Shown here: positions 1 through 5,815 of the stretch, piece after piece
Position numbering within the stretch: position 1 is the first letter of the stretch
Layout of the letters: every line of letters begins with the position of its first letter
Source: an uncultured cyanobacterium
Lineage (GTDB): Bacteria; Cyanobacteriota; Cyanobacteriia; Cyanobacteriales; Geitlerinemataceae
Assembly: GCA_937121005.1 (NCBI GenBank)
Contig: CAKZKB010000352.1
Location: 1 to 6,392, forward strand
Length of the DNA stretch: 6,392 nucleotides
Direction of reading: 5' to 3'
Made by a program: the position numbers and the translations under genes
Notes under the pieces: model-generated
What the model saw: the letters and a program-made list of their open reading frames with translations, nothing else
Told to the model about the DNA's origin: nothing
The model's database searches: none

Positions 1-657
1 CAGAACACGATCGTCAATGCCCAGAACCCCGTCAGCAGAAAGGGTAATGGCAATGCGATCGAGTAAATGTTCTCGCAACGCCCCTTCTTCGGGATTGTAT
101 GTCGCAATTAAAAGCGGTTGGCAAGGATGCTGAAAACTGATCCCTTCTCGCTCAATTTGATTGCGTCCTTCGCTCAAAACCGACAGCAGTAAATTGGCGA
201 TTTGGTTGTCGAGTAAGTTGATATCGTCTACATACAAAACGCCGCGATTGGCTTGCGCTAAAAGCCCCGGTTGAAATACGGGTTCGCCTTTTTTGACCGA
301 CTGTTCCACGTCTACCGATCCCAACAGCCGATCTTCGGTAATGTTGAGGGGAATTTGTACGAAGGGGGCGGGGATGACTTTGGTGGGAACGTCGTTAGGG
401 TTGATGTCGGCGTAGGTTTCAAAGGTGCGATCGTCCCAGGTTTCCGGTTTTTGGGGATTGCAGTTGCCGATCGACCCTTCCACAATTTCGATGGGGGGTA
501 ACAAGGCGTGGATCGCCCGTGCCATCACCGATTTCGCCGTGCCCCTGCGCCCCGCAATGGCAACACCGCCCAGCCCCGGATCGATGGCAGCTAGGAGGAG
601 GGCGAGTTGGATGGCTTCTTGTCCGACAACGGCGGTGAGGGGGAAAGTGGCGAGCAT
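1..657 (-). CDS. chlD: Magnesium chelatase subunit D, N-terminal part (partial, cut by window edge)
   Basis: The gene encodes the D subunit of the ChlH-ChlI-ChlD Mg-chelatase, which inserts Mg2+ into protoporphyrin IX at the first committed step of chlorophyll synthesis. I translated the 219 visible codons by eye. The protein opens MLATFPLTAVVGQEAIQLAL. It carries a Walker A-like GRRGTAKS at residues 36-43, a Walker B-like VLYVDDINLLD at 140-150, a sensor-1-like ATYNPEEG at 185-192 and an arginine-finger-like LLDRI at 198-202. These are the AAA+ features of the ChlI/ChlD family. The GRRGTAKSVMARAIHALLPP stretch fits ChlD better than ChlI, which usually has a GDRGTGKST-type P-loop. The acidic/proline linker and C-terminal von Willebrand A domain expected of ChlD (roughly 670 residues) lie outside the window. 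The start is the ATG at 655-657: upstream in frame there is a stop within ten codons and no other start. No clear Shine-Dalgarno is visible. It diverges from the toxin-antitoxin module. Confidence 0.93.
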   Translation of the reverse strand, partial: MLATFPLTAVVGQEAIQLALLLAAIDPGLGGVAIAGRRGTAKSVMARAIHALLPPIEIVEGSIGNCNPQKPETWDDRTFETYADINPNDVPTKVIPAPFVQIPLNITEDRLLGSVDVEQSVKKGEPVFQPGLLAQANRGVLYVDDINLLDNQIANLLLSVLSEGRNQIEREGISFQHPCQPLLIATYNPEEGALREHLLDRIAITLSADGVLGIDDRVL

Positions 658-719
658 AGAGGGTGAGTGCGATCGTACCTTCGGTTAGGGTATCACGTTT
701 GGGGACGGCGCGATCGTCT

Positions 720-755
720 CAATTCAAAATTATCAATTAAAAATTCAAAATTACG
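720..755. repeat. AT-rich AATTCAAAATT-type short repeat in the divergent spacer
   Basis: The spacer between chlD and the toxin contains degenerate copies of AATTCAAAATT: one at about 721-731 and another at about 742-752, separated by TATCAATTAA-like sequence. Similar AATTCAAAATTCAAAATT stretches are common intergenic short repeats in filamentous cyanobacteria. This is recognition from general knowledge, not a database match. The repeat lies where the promoters of both divergent genes should be. Confidence 0.45.
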
Positions 756-768
756 CCTAATAGTCGGG

Positions 769-774
769 TATACT
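769..774 (+). promoter_or_regulatory. Candidate -10 element (TATACT) for the toxin-antitoxin operon
   Basis: TATACT is one mismatch from the TATAAT consensus and ends six bases before the ATG of the toxin at 781. The best -35-like match, TTCAAA at 744-749, is 19 bp upstream, which is a weak and slightly long arrangement. If this -10 is used, transcription would begin at or very near the start codon, giving a leaderless or nearly leaderless toxin message. This is predicted from sequence only. Confidence 0.35.
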
Positions 775-780
775 AGGGAT

Positions 781-1122
781 ATGGAAGCGCAACCGCAAGA
801 AATTCGGCGATACATCCGATCGGACGGAAGCATTCCGTTTGCTGAATGGTTTTTGTCCTTGCGCGATCGCCGAGTTAGAGCTAAAATTAACGAACGACTG
901 CGGCGAGTCAGCTTGGGCAACTTAGGCGACTATCGATCGGTTGGCGACGGCATCTTTGAACTACGAATCGACTACGGTTCGGGTTATCGCATCTATTTTG
1001 CGCGGGTAAAATTAACGACTATACTGCTGTTATGCGGTAGAGATAAAAGCACTCAAAAACAAGACATTCGCAAAGCTAAGGAATACTGGAGGGATTATGA
1101 AAACCGTCAAAGCACCCACTAG
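781..1122 (+). CDS. RelE/HigB-like type II toxin (addiction-module killer protein)
   Basis: This is a 113-residue protein of the RelE/ParE superfamily, in the subgroup called 'putative addiction module killer protein' (TIGR02683 type). Family members are usually ribosome-dependent mRNA endonucleases held inactive by the adjacent antitoxin. Visible family marks are FAEWFLSL at 20-27, FELRIDYGSGYRIYF at 59-73 and LLLCGRDKSTQKQDI at 82-96, followed by KAKEYWRDY at 98-106. The last two blocks are the typical C-terminal strand and helix of this group. The usual GGDKSTQ appears here as GRDKSTQ. The start at 781 gives the normal family length. The same frame is open back to an ATG at 667, but the extra 38 residues come from spacer repeat sequence and do not look like protein. 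The only purine run before 781 (AGGG at 775-778) is too close to be a good ribosome site. The 3' end overlaps the antitoxin by 26 nt. Cleavage activity is inferred from family only. Confidence 0.88.
   Translation: MEAQPQEIRRYIRSDGSIPFAEWFLSLRDRRVRAKINERLRRVSLGNLGDYRSVGDGIFELRIDYGSGYRIYFARVKLTTILLLCGRDKSTQKQDIRKAKEYWRDYENRQSTH
1088..1093 (+). promoter_or_regulatory. Strong Shine-Dalgarno of the antitoxin
   Basis: GGAGGG lies three bases before the ATG at 1097, inside the end of the toxin coding region. It fixes the antitoxin start. It is far better than anything upstream of the toxin, so the antitoxin is likely translated more strongly than the toxin from the shared message. Confidence 0.6.
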
Positions 1123-1447
1123 CGACATCTGGATCGATTCTCTCATCGACTCTCTCAAAGATCCTCAAGAAGCAGCAGCCTACTTGGAAGCTGTGCTAGA
1201 GTCGGAAGCAGGCGACTCCGAACTTTTATCTGTTGCCCTTCAAGATGTCTTAAAGGCACTTGGGGACTCTCAACTGTCATCCAAAGCAACCCAACACCAT
1301 CTAGGGAAAATCGACGATATTCTCTCGAAACCGGGAAGCGAGGCAATTTACGAATTGGCGCAATGGTTGAAACCGTTGGGGTTGCAATTGACAGTGACGA
1401 TCGCAGAGTTTGAAGAAAGATCAACCCAAACACCGCAAAAACTCTAA
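1097..1447 (+). CDS. HigA-like antitoxin of the addiction module (diverged helix-turn-helix)
   Basis: This 116-residue protein is the likely partner of the preceding toxin. It resembles the 'probable addiction module antidote protein' family (TIGR02684 type): an N-terminal DPQEAAAYLEAVLE segment at 22-35, a SVALQDVLKALG helix at 45-56, then a region aligning with the family HTH and ending in WLKPLGLQLTVTI at 90-102. In typical members the HTH reads roughly SQLARETGLSRESLYRAL. Here the corresponding stretch, SQLSSKATQHHLGKIDDIL at 58-76, keeps SQL but loses the usual turn and recognition-helix residues. DNA binding, and therefore autorepression, may be altered. The toxin-first order and 26-nt overlap are usual for HigBA-type modules. 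The last 27 nt overlap the 3' end of the convergent VOC gene. An alternative is a degenerating antitoxin, but the frame is intact and has a strong ribosome site. Confidence 0.8.
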   Translation: MKTVKAPTSDIWIDSLIDSLKDPQEAAAYLEAVLESEAGDSELLSVALQDVLKALGDSQLSSKATQHHLGKIDDILSKPGSEAIYELAQWLKPLGLQLTVTIAEFEERSTQTPQKL

Positions 1448-1855
1448 AGGCAACCCATCCGCATCGGCAATAAAAGTAACTTCGTAAACGCGATCGCCGA
1501 TCTGTTGCTGTTGCGGGGGAAGTAACACCTTCAGAGGAGAGAACTCATCGGGACGATCGCGACAGCATCGATCGAATTGCGCTTTTAAATCCTCCAACCA
1601 CGCGGATAAATTCTCAGTGCGATCGCTTAAATCGAAAGAAAGATGGTAGTATCCTGTATAGTTCTCGTCCCTAAAGGCATCGGGGGCGGGTTTGGGGTTG
1701 GGAATTTCAATCAGTTCGATACGTCCGCCCCAACCTTCCATCCAACAGGCTAACGTATATCCTGTCGTAAAGCGATCGCGTACTGCAAATCCCAGTCCTT
1801 CGTAAAACGCGATCGCCCGATGAATGTTAGCCGTCCGAATCGAAGCGTGGTGCAT
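1421..1855 (-). CDS. VOC-superfamily (glyoxalase/bleomycin-resistance fold) protein
   Basis: This is a 144-residue protein with the paired beta-alpha-beta-beta-beta layout of the vicinal oxygen chelate superfamily. The first module starts MHHASIRTANIHRAIAFYEG with the phrase GLGFAVRDRF at 20-29 and strand GGRIELIEIPNP at 43-54. The second has YYHLSFDL at 69-76 and ends DADGLPLEFLR at 131-141. Candidate metal ligands in the glyoxalase I positions are His2 or His3, Glu47 (or Glu50), His71 and Glu138, so a metal site seems intact. It could be lactoylglutathione lyase-like (methylglyoxal detoxification), but VOC proteins include many other enzymes and the substrate cannot be named. The ATG at 1853-1855 has GGAG at 1860-1863 (plus-strand CTCC) as ribosome site. 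It is 15 bp downstream of the TIGR02652 gene and probably in its operon. Its 3' end overlaps the convergent antitoxin by 27 nt. Confidence 0.88.
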   Translation of the reverse strand: MHHASIRTANIHRAIAFYEGLGFAVRDRFTTGYTLACWMEGWGGRIELIEIPNPKPAPDAFRDENYTGYYHLSFDLSDRTENLSAWLEDLKAQFDRCCRDRPDEFSPLKVLLPPQQQQIGDRVYEVTFIADADGLPLEFLRCLG

Positions 1856-1870
1856 TTGACTCCAACAATT

Positions 1871-2389
1871 TTACTCGAACAAGCGCAGGTAGGGATAACG
1901 CATGGCCCCATTCGGTACGCCCGGTTCCTTTTCTAAATCGAAATTGATCGCCTTCCAGCAGGGTTCCTCTTCGGGATCGGGACTGAATTCGACGGGCAAA
2001 CCGTACAGACACGGCGAGTGAGAATCGCGACGATCGCGCCAAGGGGTCGATTGTTCTAAATAGCTAGCAATTAAGGCTTTGTAGCGACGGGCAACAATCA
2101 CCCGCGTCGCCCGGTAGCCTTCCGCGTACAGGCGATCGAGGGCTTCGTGAATTTCAAAGCGAATTCCGTCGGGATGGGTATGCTGACGATACCATTTTTC
2201 GTCCCACATCCGCCACCGACGGCTCGATTGCAGGTGCACGAGTTCCCCCGTATTGTTATCCACCTCGAACGCACCGTGACGCGGGCACAGATAAGTATCC
2301 GTCAGCGTCAGGGCGGGAATCGTCTGACGGCAATGCGGACACTGAATTTCTGCCCCGAAGAGGGGATATTGGGAAGCCAAATTCATCAT
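1871..2389 (-). CDS. TIGR02652-family cyanobacterial conserved protein with zinc-ribbon-like motif
   Basis: From the chosen ATG this encodes 172 residues. I recognise the family as the cyanobacterial conserved hypothetical protein TIGR02652. Distinctive blocks are IQCPHCRQTIPALTLTDTYL (15-34) followed by CPRHGAFE, then QHTHPDGIRFEIHEALDRLY, YGLPVEFSPDPEEEPCW and INFDLEKEPGVP near the C-terminus. Cys17, Cys20, Cys35 and His38 form a CxxC...CxxH set that could bind one zinc ion. No biochemical function is known to me. The start is ambiguous. An in-frame GTG at 2420-2422 would add 11 residues and has a weak AAAAGG just upstream. The tandem ATGs at 2387-2389 and 2384-2386 have no good ribosome site, but MMN followed by an aromatic/Pro segment matches where I recall family members beginning. 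No signal peptide or membrane segment is seen. The VOC gene follows 15 bp downstream. Confidence 0.88.
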   Translation of the reverse strand: MMNLASQYPLFGAEIQCPHCRQTIPALTLTDTYLCPRHGAFEVDNNTGELVHLQSSRRWRMWDEKWYRQHTHPDGIRFEIHEALDRLYAEGYRATRVIVARRYKALIASYLEQSTPWRDRRDSHSPCLYGLPVEFSPDPEEEPCWKAINFDLEKEPGVPNGAMRYPYLRLFE

Positions 2390-2489
2390 GAACCGAATCT
2401 GTCTGAACTGCTCGAGCCGCACTTTGCCTTTTCTAGTCTACCGCAGACAGGGCGAGGCTGGCAATTGAGATTCGGATCTTAATTTTTAT

Positions 2490-2529
2490 GGCGATCGCGC
2501 CCGCTACGCAGCTTGGGGAGACGATCGCC
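2490..2529. repeat. HIP1-flanked inverted repeat
   Basis: GGCGATCG at 2490-2497 is exactly complementary to CGATCGCC at 2522-2529, with a 24-nt interior containing CCGCTACGCAGCTTGG. The left arm contains a full HIP1 octamer (2491-2498). Intergenic HIP1-bordered units with a CGCTACGC-like centre are common dispersed repeats in cyanobacteria, from general knowledge. It sits in the spacer upstream of the TIGR02652 gene. Confidence 0.4.
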
Positions 2530-2588
2530 GATTCTGGAGTGGACGAAATGGATTCTGTCTGAAGAGATAGAGCCGTTTATGACTTTAG

Positions 2589-2639
2589 GAGGTATGCCGA
2601 TCGCGGTTCAATTCTTCCCTCCGCCAATGGACATACCTC
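2589..2639. repeat. 8-bp inverted repeat with a 35-nt interior
   Basis: GAGGTATG at 2589-2596 and CATACCTC at 2632-2639 are perfectly complementary. The right arm ends 24 bp downstream (on minus) of the stop codon of the Mo-nitrogenase-C domain gene, so on that strand it could be a loose transcript-end structure. There is no T-run after it, and the loop is long for an intrinsic terminator. The rest of the 2390-2663 spacer shows no convincing gene. Confidence 0.35.
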
Positions 2640-2663
2640 AACTCAGTACAAACCCGTAACTTC

Positions 2664-2996
2664 CTAAGCCATTTCTAAATTAATTCCGCAGTCATCGGCC
2701 AAATAGCACATTGCCCGGAACCGCAGGCCCATCAGTTGCTCGTACAAAGGGTTGATTTTGCACATGGGCGGAATATGGAACAGAACGCGCCCAAACAGGG
2801 TGACATCGCGCTCGAACGGGCATTGTCCGGGGATAGCTTTGAACAAAAACCAGGCCAGTTTGACGTTGCGTACCTCCAAAGAATCGAGCCAAGCCCGAAT
2901 GGGAGCTAATAAGGTAGATAACAAACGCAGCATCGTGAAAATCCCCACAAGAGAATTCATCAAGTTGGAGCTTTTTGTCGCTCCTGTTTCTACCAT
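2664..2996 (-). CDS. Mo-dependent nitrogenase C-terminal domain protein (Mo-nitro_C family), stand-alone
   Basis: This is a 110-residue protein whose residues from about 29 to 106 match the cyanobacterial family named 'Mo-dependent nitrogenase, C-terminus' (PF06967). Key blocks are PIRAWLDSLEV at 32-42, KAIPGQCPFERDVTLFGR at 53-70, LFHIPPMCKINPLYEQLMGL at 72-91 and RFRAMCYLADDCG at 92-104. Cys59, Cys79, Cys97 and Cys103 are potential metal or redox residues. Despite the name, this family is widespread as small free-standing cyanobacterial proteins, and its presence does not show nitrogen fixation. No nif gene is in view. The first ~28 residues are less family-like, so the start is uncertain. 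ATGs at residue 13 (codon ending at 2960) and residue 22 (ending at 2933) are alternatives, and the latter is preceded by a GGGGA about 10 bases upstream. It lies alone and diverges from the oxidoreductase operon. Confidence 0.85.
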   Translation of the reverse strand: MVETGATKSSNLMNSLVGIFTMLRLLSTLLAPIRAWLDSLEVRNVKLAWFLFKAIPGQCPFERDVTLFGRVLFHIPPMCKINPLYEQLMGLRFRAMCYLADDCGINLEMA

Positions 2997-3218
2997 AGGA
3001 AGGGAGAGGCATCGGTTGGGTAAAGGGATCGCAATAAAAAGCGAGCAGTTCGTAAAGGTTTGTTAAAGCCCGGTAACAGACGATGGTTTTCAAACCCAGA
3101 ACGCTGAAAATTTAAGTATCGTAAATCACAATTTCCCACGATCGAGGGACGATCGCCTTGCATCGCCGTCGCTGTTGATGGGACAATATCCACAACCGCT
3201 ATGCGAGAGTGCGATCCG

Positions 3219-4214
3219 ATGAAAGCTGTCGTGATGACCGCTTCGGGGCCTCCCGAAGTCCTGCAACTGCAAACGTTACCCGAACCTGCTATCCGCAGCG
3301 ACACCGAGTTATTGGTACGCTTGCGGGCGGCTGGTGTCAATCCCATCGACACGAAATTGCGCGGCCGCGGCCCCCTCATTGACAAGTCGCCGACGGTTCT
3401 CGGTTGCGACGGGGCCGGAGTCGTAGAAGCAGTAGGGGCCGCCGTCGATCGCTTTGCAGTTGGCGATGAAGTCTATTTTTGTAGCGGTGGTTTGGGTGGC
3501 CCCAACGGTAACTACGCCGAATATGCGGCGATCGACCAAATTTGTGCGGCCAAAAAACCCGCCAGTCTCAATTTTGCCGAAGCGGCCGCCGCTCCTTTAG
3601 TATTAATTACAGCCTGGGAAGCCTTGTACGATCGCGCCCGATTGCAAGCCGGACAAACGGCTTTAGTACACGCCGGGGCGGGTGGAGTCGGTCACGTAGC
3701 GGTACAATTGGCGAAGCTACAAGGGGCAGAAGTTTGTACCACCGTCGGGTCGGAAGAAAAAGCCAACTTCGTGCGTCAGTTGGGCGTAGATTTGCCAATT
3801 TTATACAAGCAGCGAGATTTTGTCACCGAAGTTTTAAACTGGACGGACGGTGACGGCGTTGATGTGGCTTTCGATACCGTTGGCGGCGATACCTTTTTCC
3901 AAAGTTGTGCGGCGGTCAAATTCTATGGCGATATTGTCACCTTGCTGCAACCGGCTAGCGATGGCGATTTAAAAGTTGCCCGCAAGCGCAACCTGCGAAT
4001 CGGTTTAGAATTGATGCTGACTCCAATGCTAGAAGATTTGCCCGACGAACGTCTTGCCCAGGGACGAATTTTGCAGCAATGCGCCCGCCTCATCGATAAG
4101 GGCGATCTTAAAATTCATCTCAACCGCACCTTTCCCTTAGAAGAGGCTGCTACAGCCCACGCCTTGTTACAATCGGGATCGATGCTCGGAAAAATTGCCT
4201 TAATTGTCGCCTAA
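3219..4214 (+). CDS. NADPH:quinone oxidoreductase-like protein (zinc-independent MDR family)
   Basis: From the ATG at 3219 this is 331 residues, the usual size for the quinone oxidoreductase/zeta-crystallin branch of medium-chain dehydrogenases. The N-terminal GroES-like domain begins MKAVVMTASGPPEVLQL and contains RAAGVNPIDTKLRG at 36-49, PTVLGCDGAGVVEAVG at 58-73 and VGDEVYF at 81-87. The Rossmann domain has AGAGGVGHVAVQLAKLQGAE at 152-171. The sequence GVDVAFDTVGGDTF at 213-226 is typical of the group. Positions that hold zinc ligands in alcohol dehydrogenases are not Cys/His here, and no structural-zinc Cys cluster is present, so a zinc-free NAD(P)H reductase is expected. SEEK at 178-181 after the second strand is compatible with NADPH, though weakly. 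An in-frame ATG at 3201 would add six residues (MRECDP). The 3219 start matches the usual MKAV opening. The stop overlaps the next start by one base (TAATG). The physiological substrate is not readable. Confidence 0.9.
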   Translation: MKAVVMTASGPPEVLQLQTLPEPAIRSDTELLVRLRAAGVNPIDTKLRGRGPLIDKSPTVLGCDGAGVVEAVGAAVDRFAVGDEVYFCSGGLGGPNGNYAEYAAIDQICAAKKPASLNFAEAAAAPLVLITAWEALYDRARLQAGQTALVHAGAGGVGHVAVQLAKLQGAEVCTTVGSEEKANFVRQLGVDLPILYKQRDFVTEVLNWTDGDGVDVAFDTVGGDTFFQSCAAVKFYGDIVTLLQPASDGDLKVARKRNLRIGLELMLTPMLEDLPDERLAQGRILQQCARLIDKGDLKIHLNRTFPLEEAATAHALLQSGSMLGKIALIVA

Positions 4215-5386
4215 TGGAATTTGCCCGCCGCCTTGCCCCTCTGCGTTCTAATGTTTTTGCCGACATGGATCGGGCAAAAGCAAAGGCGATCGCGTCTGGA
4301 CGAGAGTTAATCGATCTGGCATTGGGGTCGAGCGATCGCGCTGCTTCTCCCTTTGTTTTAGACGAGATTTCGCGATCGCTATCCGACTCCTCCACGCATC
4401 AATATCTTCTCTTTCACGGTACGGCTGACTTTCGCAAAGCGGCGGCGACTTGGTACGAGAAAAAATACGGCATTGCAGTGGATCCGGAAACAGAAGTCTT
4501 ACCGTTAATTGGTTCGCAAGAAGGCACGGCCCACTTACCTTTAGCGATTCTCAATCCTGGCGATTTTGCCTTACTCATGGATCCGGGATATCCATCTCAT
4601 ATGGGGGGCGTTTATTTGGCAAGCGGGCAAATTCACCCGATGCCCTTGCGAGAAGAAAATGGCTTTTTACCCGTCTTTGATGAGATTCCGCAAGCGGTTT
4701 TAGAACGGGCGAAGTTGATGGTACTTAGCTACCCTCATAATCCGACAACCGCGATCGCGCCTCTGTCGTTTTTCCAAGAGGCGGTGGCATTTTGCCAGCA
4801 ACATAGTCTCGTTTTAGTTCACGATTTCCCCTACGGAGATATGGTGTTTGACGGGTCACAACCGCCATCTATTTTTGCAGCTGACACTGAAAAAAGTATT
4901 TCCATCGAGTTTTTTACCCTCTCTAAATCTTACAATATGGGTGGGTTTCGTATTGGTTATGCCATTGGCAATGCTGAGTTAATCCTCGCCCTGCGACAAG
5001 TGAAAGCCGCCATCGATTTTAACCAGTATAAAGGGATATTAAATGGCGCGATCGCCGCTTTAACCGGGCCGCAAGATGTGGTAAAAGAGACGATCGCTAC
5101 TTTTAAAGAGCGCCGCGATGCCTTCGTTAACGCCATGGAAAACATCGGTTGGCCGGTTCCCAAACCAACAGCAACCATGTATATTTGGGCTAAACTTCCT
5201 CCCCAATGGCAACAAGACTCCATTGGGTTTTGCACGCAGTTGGTGCAAGAAACCGGGGTCGCGGCATCGCCGGGAGTGGGGTTCGGGAAAGCAGGAGAAG
5301 GCTACGTTCGCTTTGCGTTAGTGCGCGATCGCGATATTCTAGAAGAAGCAGTTTCTCGCATCGATCGCTTTTTGCGTAACGGTTGA
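4214..5386 (+). CDS. PLP-dependent class I/II aminotransferase (DapL/AspC-like)
   Basis: This is a 390-residue fold-type I aminotransferase of full length. The Schiff-base lysine is Lys238 in FFTLSKSYNMGGFRIGYAIG. Other expected residues are GSQEG at 100-104 (phosphate region), Tyr126 in DPGYPSH, Asn176 in SYPHNPT, Asp204 and Tyr207 in VHDFPYGD, Arg246 after the lysine, and Arg366 in GEGYVRFALVRD as the substrate-carboxylate arginine. All core residues look intact. The GSQEGTAHLPLAILNPGDFA and DPGYPSHMGGVYLASGQIHP stretches resemble cyanobacterial proteins usually labelled LL-diaminopimelate aminotransferase or aspartate aminotransferase. It differs from the ~410-residue canonical DapL, so the lysine-pathway role is not established. 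The ATG overlaps the TAA of the preceding oxidoreductase gene by one base, implying translational coupling. Four or more HIP1 sites lie inside the gene. Confidence 0.92.
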   Translation: MEFARRLAPLRSNVFADMDRAKAKAIASGRELIDLALGSSDRAASPFVLDEISRSLSDSSTHQYLLFHGTADFRKAAATWYEKKYGIAVDPETEVLPLIGSQEGTAHLPLAILNPGDFALLMDPGYPSHMGGVYLASGQIHPMPLREENGFLPVFDEIPQAVLERAKLMVLSYPHNPTTAIAPLSFFQEAVAFCQQHSLVLVHDFPYGDMVFDGSQPPSIFAADTEKSISIEFFTLSKSYNMGGFRIGYAIGNAELILALRQVKAAIDFNQYKGILNGAIAALTGPQDVVKETIATFKERRDAFVNAMENIGWPVPKPTATMYIWAKLPPQWQQDSIGFCTQLVQETGVAASPGVGFGKAGEGYVRFALVRDRDILEEAVSRIDRFLRNG

Positions 5387-5485
5387 TTTAAAATAGGCGA
5401 ACCCGCAGTTCGGGCATTATCTCGAAAGCCGGTCAAGTCAAGTCGCTTCGCTCCAATTCAGAATTCAGAGTTCGTCTTGGAACGT

Positions 5486-5513
5486 TCGGGGGAAAGAAAA
5501 TCTACGCCCCCGA
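5486..5513. repeat. GC-rich hairpin, 7-bp stem
   Basis: TCGGGGG at 5486-5492 pairs perfectly with CCCCCGA at 5507-5513 around a 14-nt A-rich loop. An alternative, mutually exclusive stem joins GGAAAG (5491-5496) to CTTTCC (5514-5519). It lies 100 bp downstream of the aminotransferase stop. The absence of a following T-run makes it a weak terminator candidate. It could instead be a folded end of a lost mobile element or an RNA structure. Confidence 0.45.
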
Positions 5514-5532
5514 CTTTCCGCAGAATTAAAGA

Positions 5533-5553
5533 CCTCTGTCTAAAGTCCAGAGG
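5533..5553. repeat. Second hairpin, 6-bp stem
   Basis: CCTCTG at 5533-5538 pairs with CAGAGG at 5548-5553 around a 9-nt loop (TCTAAAGTC). It follows the GC-rich hairpin by 19 bp. Short imperfect-context hairpins of this sort occur at ends of IS200/IS605-type elements, but no transposase or TnpB fragment is visible here, so that origin is only a possibility. Confidence 0.4.
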
Positions 5554-5806
5554 CTTGACTAAGGAAAATGTCCCCTCCTCGATCGCGCCGAAGTTTCTCC
5601 AAAATCATCCTGATGGGGGAGAGGGAATGGAGAACAATGAACAGCGAGCCCGAATATCGCTTCTCGATCCCCCTGTTTCTCGCCGCGATCGGCAACTTTC
5701 AACACGAAAACGGGAACATCAATCGTCGCCTGTTAGTCTCGAATAACAACAAAACCATCAATCGGGTTCGTGGGTGTTTCTACCACAATGCAATGCAACA
5801 TCCTGT

Positions 5807-5811
5807 GGAGG
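5807..5811 (+). promoter_or_regulatory. Shine-Dalgarno of the RTX gene
   Basis: GGAGG lies four bases before the ATG at 5816. It is one of the strongest ribosome sites in the window and decides the start of the repeat protein against other upstream ATGs (5789 and 5794), which are in other frames. Confidence 0.65.
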
Positions 5812-5815
5812 AAAC

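Larger units (their letters stand above)
5387..5815. other. 429-bp spacer between the aminotransferase and RTX genes
   Basis: No confident gene is present. The stretch holds a short CCCG/CGGG stem at 5402-5414, a direct AATTCAG duplication at 5455-5468, two larger hairpins (listed separately), and a 9-bp direct repeat CATCAATCG at 5717-5725 and 5756-5764. No GCGATCGC octamer occurs here. No convincing -35/-10 pair was found for the RTX gene. None of the hairpins is followed by a T-run, so no intrinsic terminator can be called for the oxidoreductase-aminotransferase operon. Confidence 0.6.

Noticed and set aside
667..780. A 38-residue N-terminal extension of the toxin from the ATG at 667
   Set aside because: The extra sequence is translated spacer and AT-rich repeat. 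Family length and the conserved region fit a start at 781, and no ribosome site supports 667.
2579..2659. A 26-residue frame from ATG 2579 to TAA 2659 in the spacer
   Set aside because: There is no ribosome site before it. It coincides with an inverted repeat, and nothing in the peptide is recognisable.
2664..2996. Evidence for nitrogen fixation in the organism
   Set aside because: The Mo-nitro_C domain also occurs as free-standing small proteins, and no nif structural or assembly gene is in the window.
3116..3129. NtcA-like site GTA-N8-CAC upstream of the oxidoreductase gene
   Set aside because: The second half-site is CAC rather than TAC, and no well-placed -10 follows. Such near matches are expected by chance.
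5402..5414. Intrinsic terminator after the aminotransferase gene
   Set aside because: The CCCG/CGGG stem is only four base pairs and is followed by CATTATC, not a T-run.
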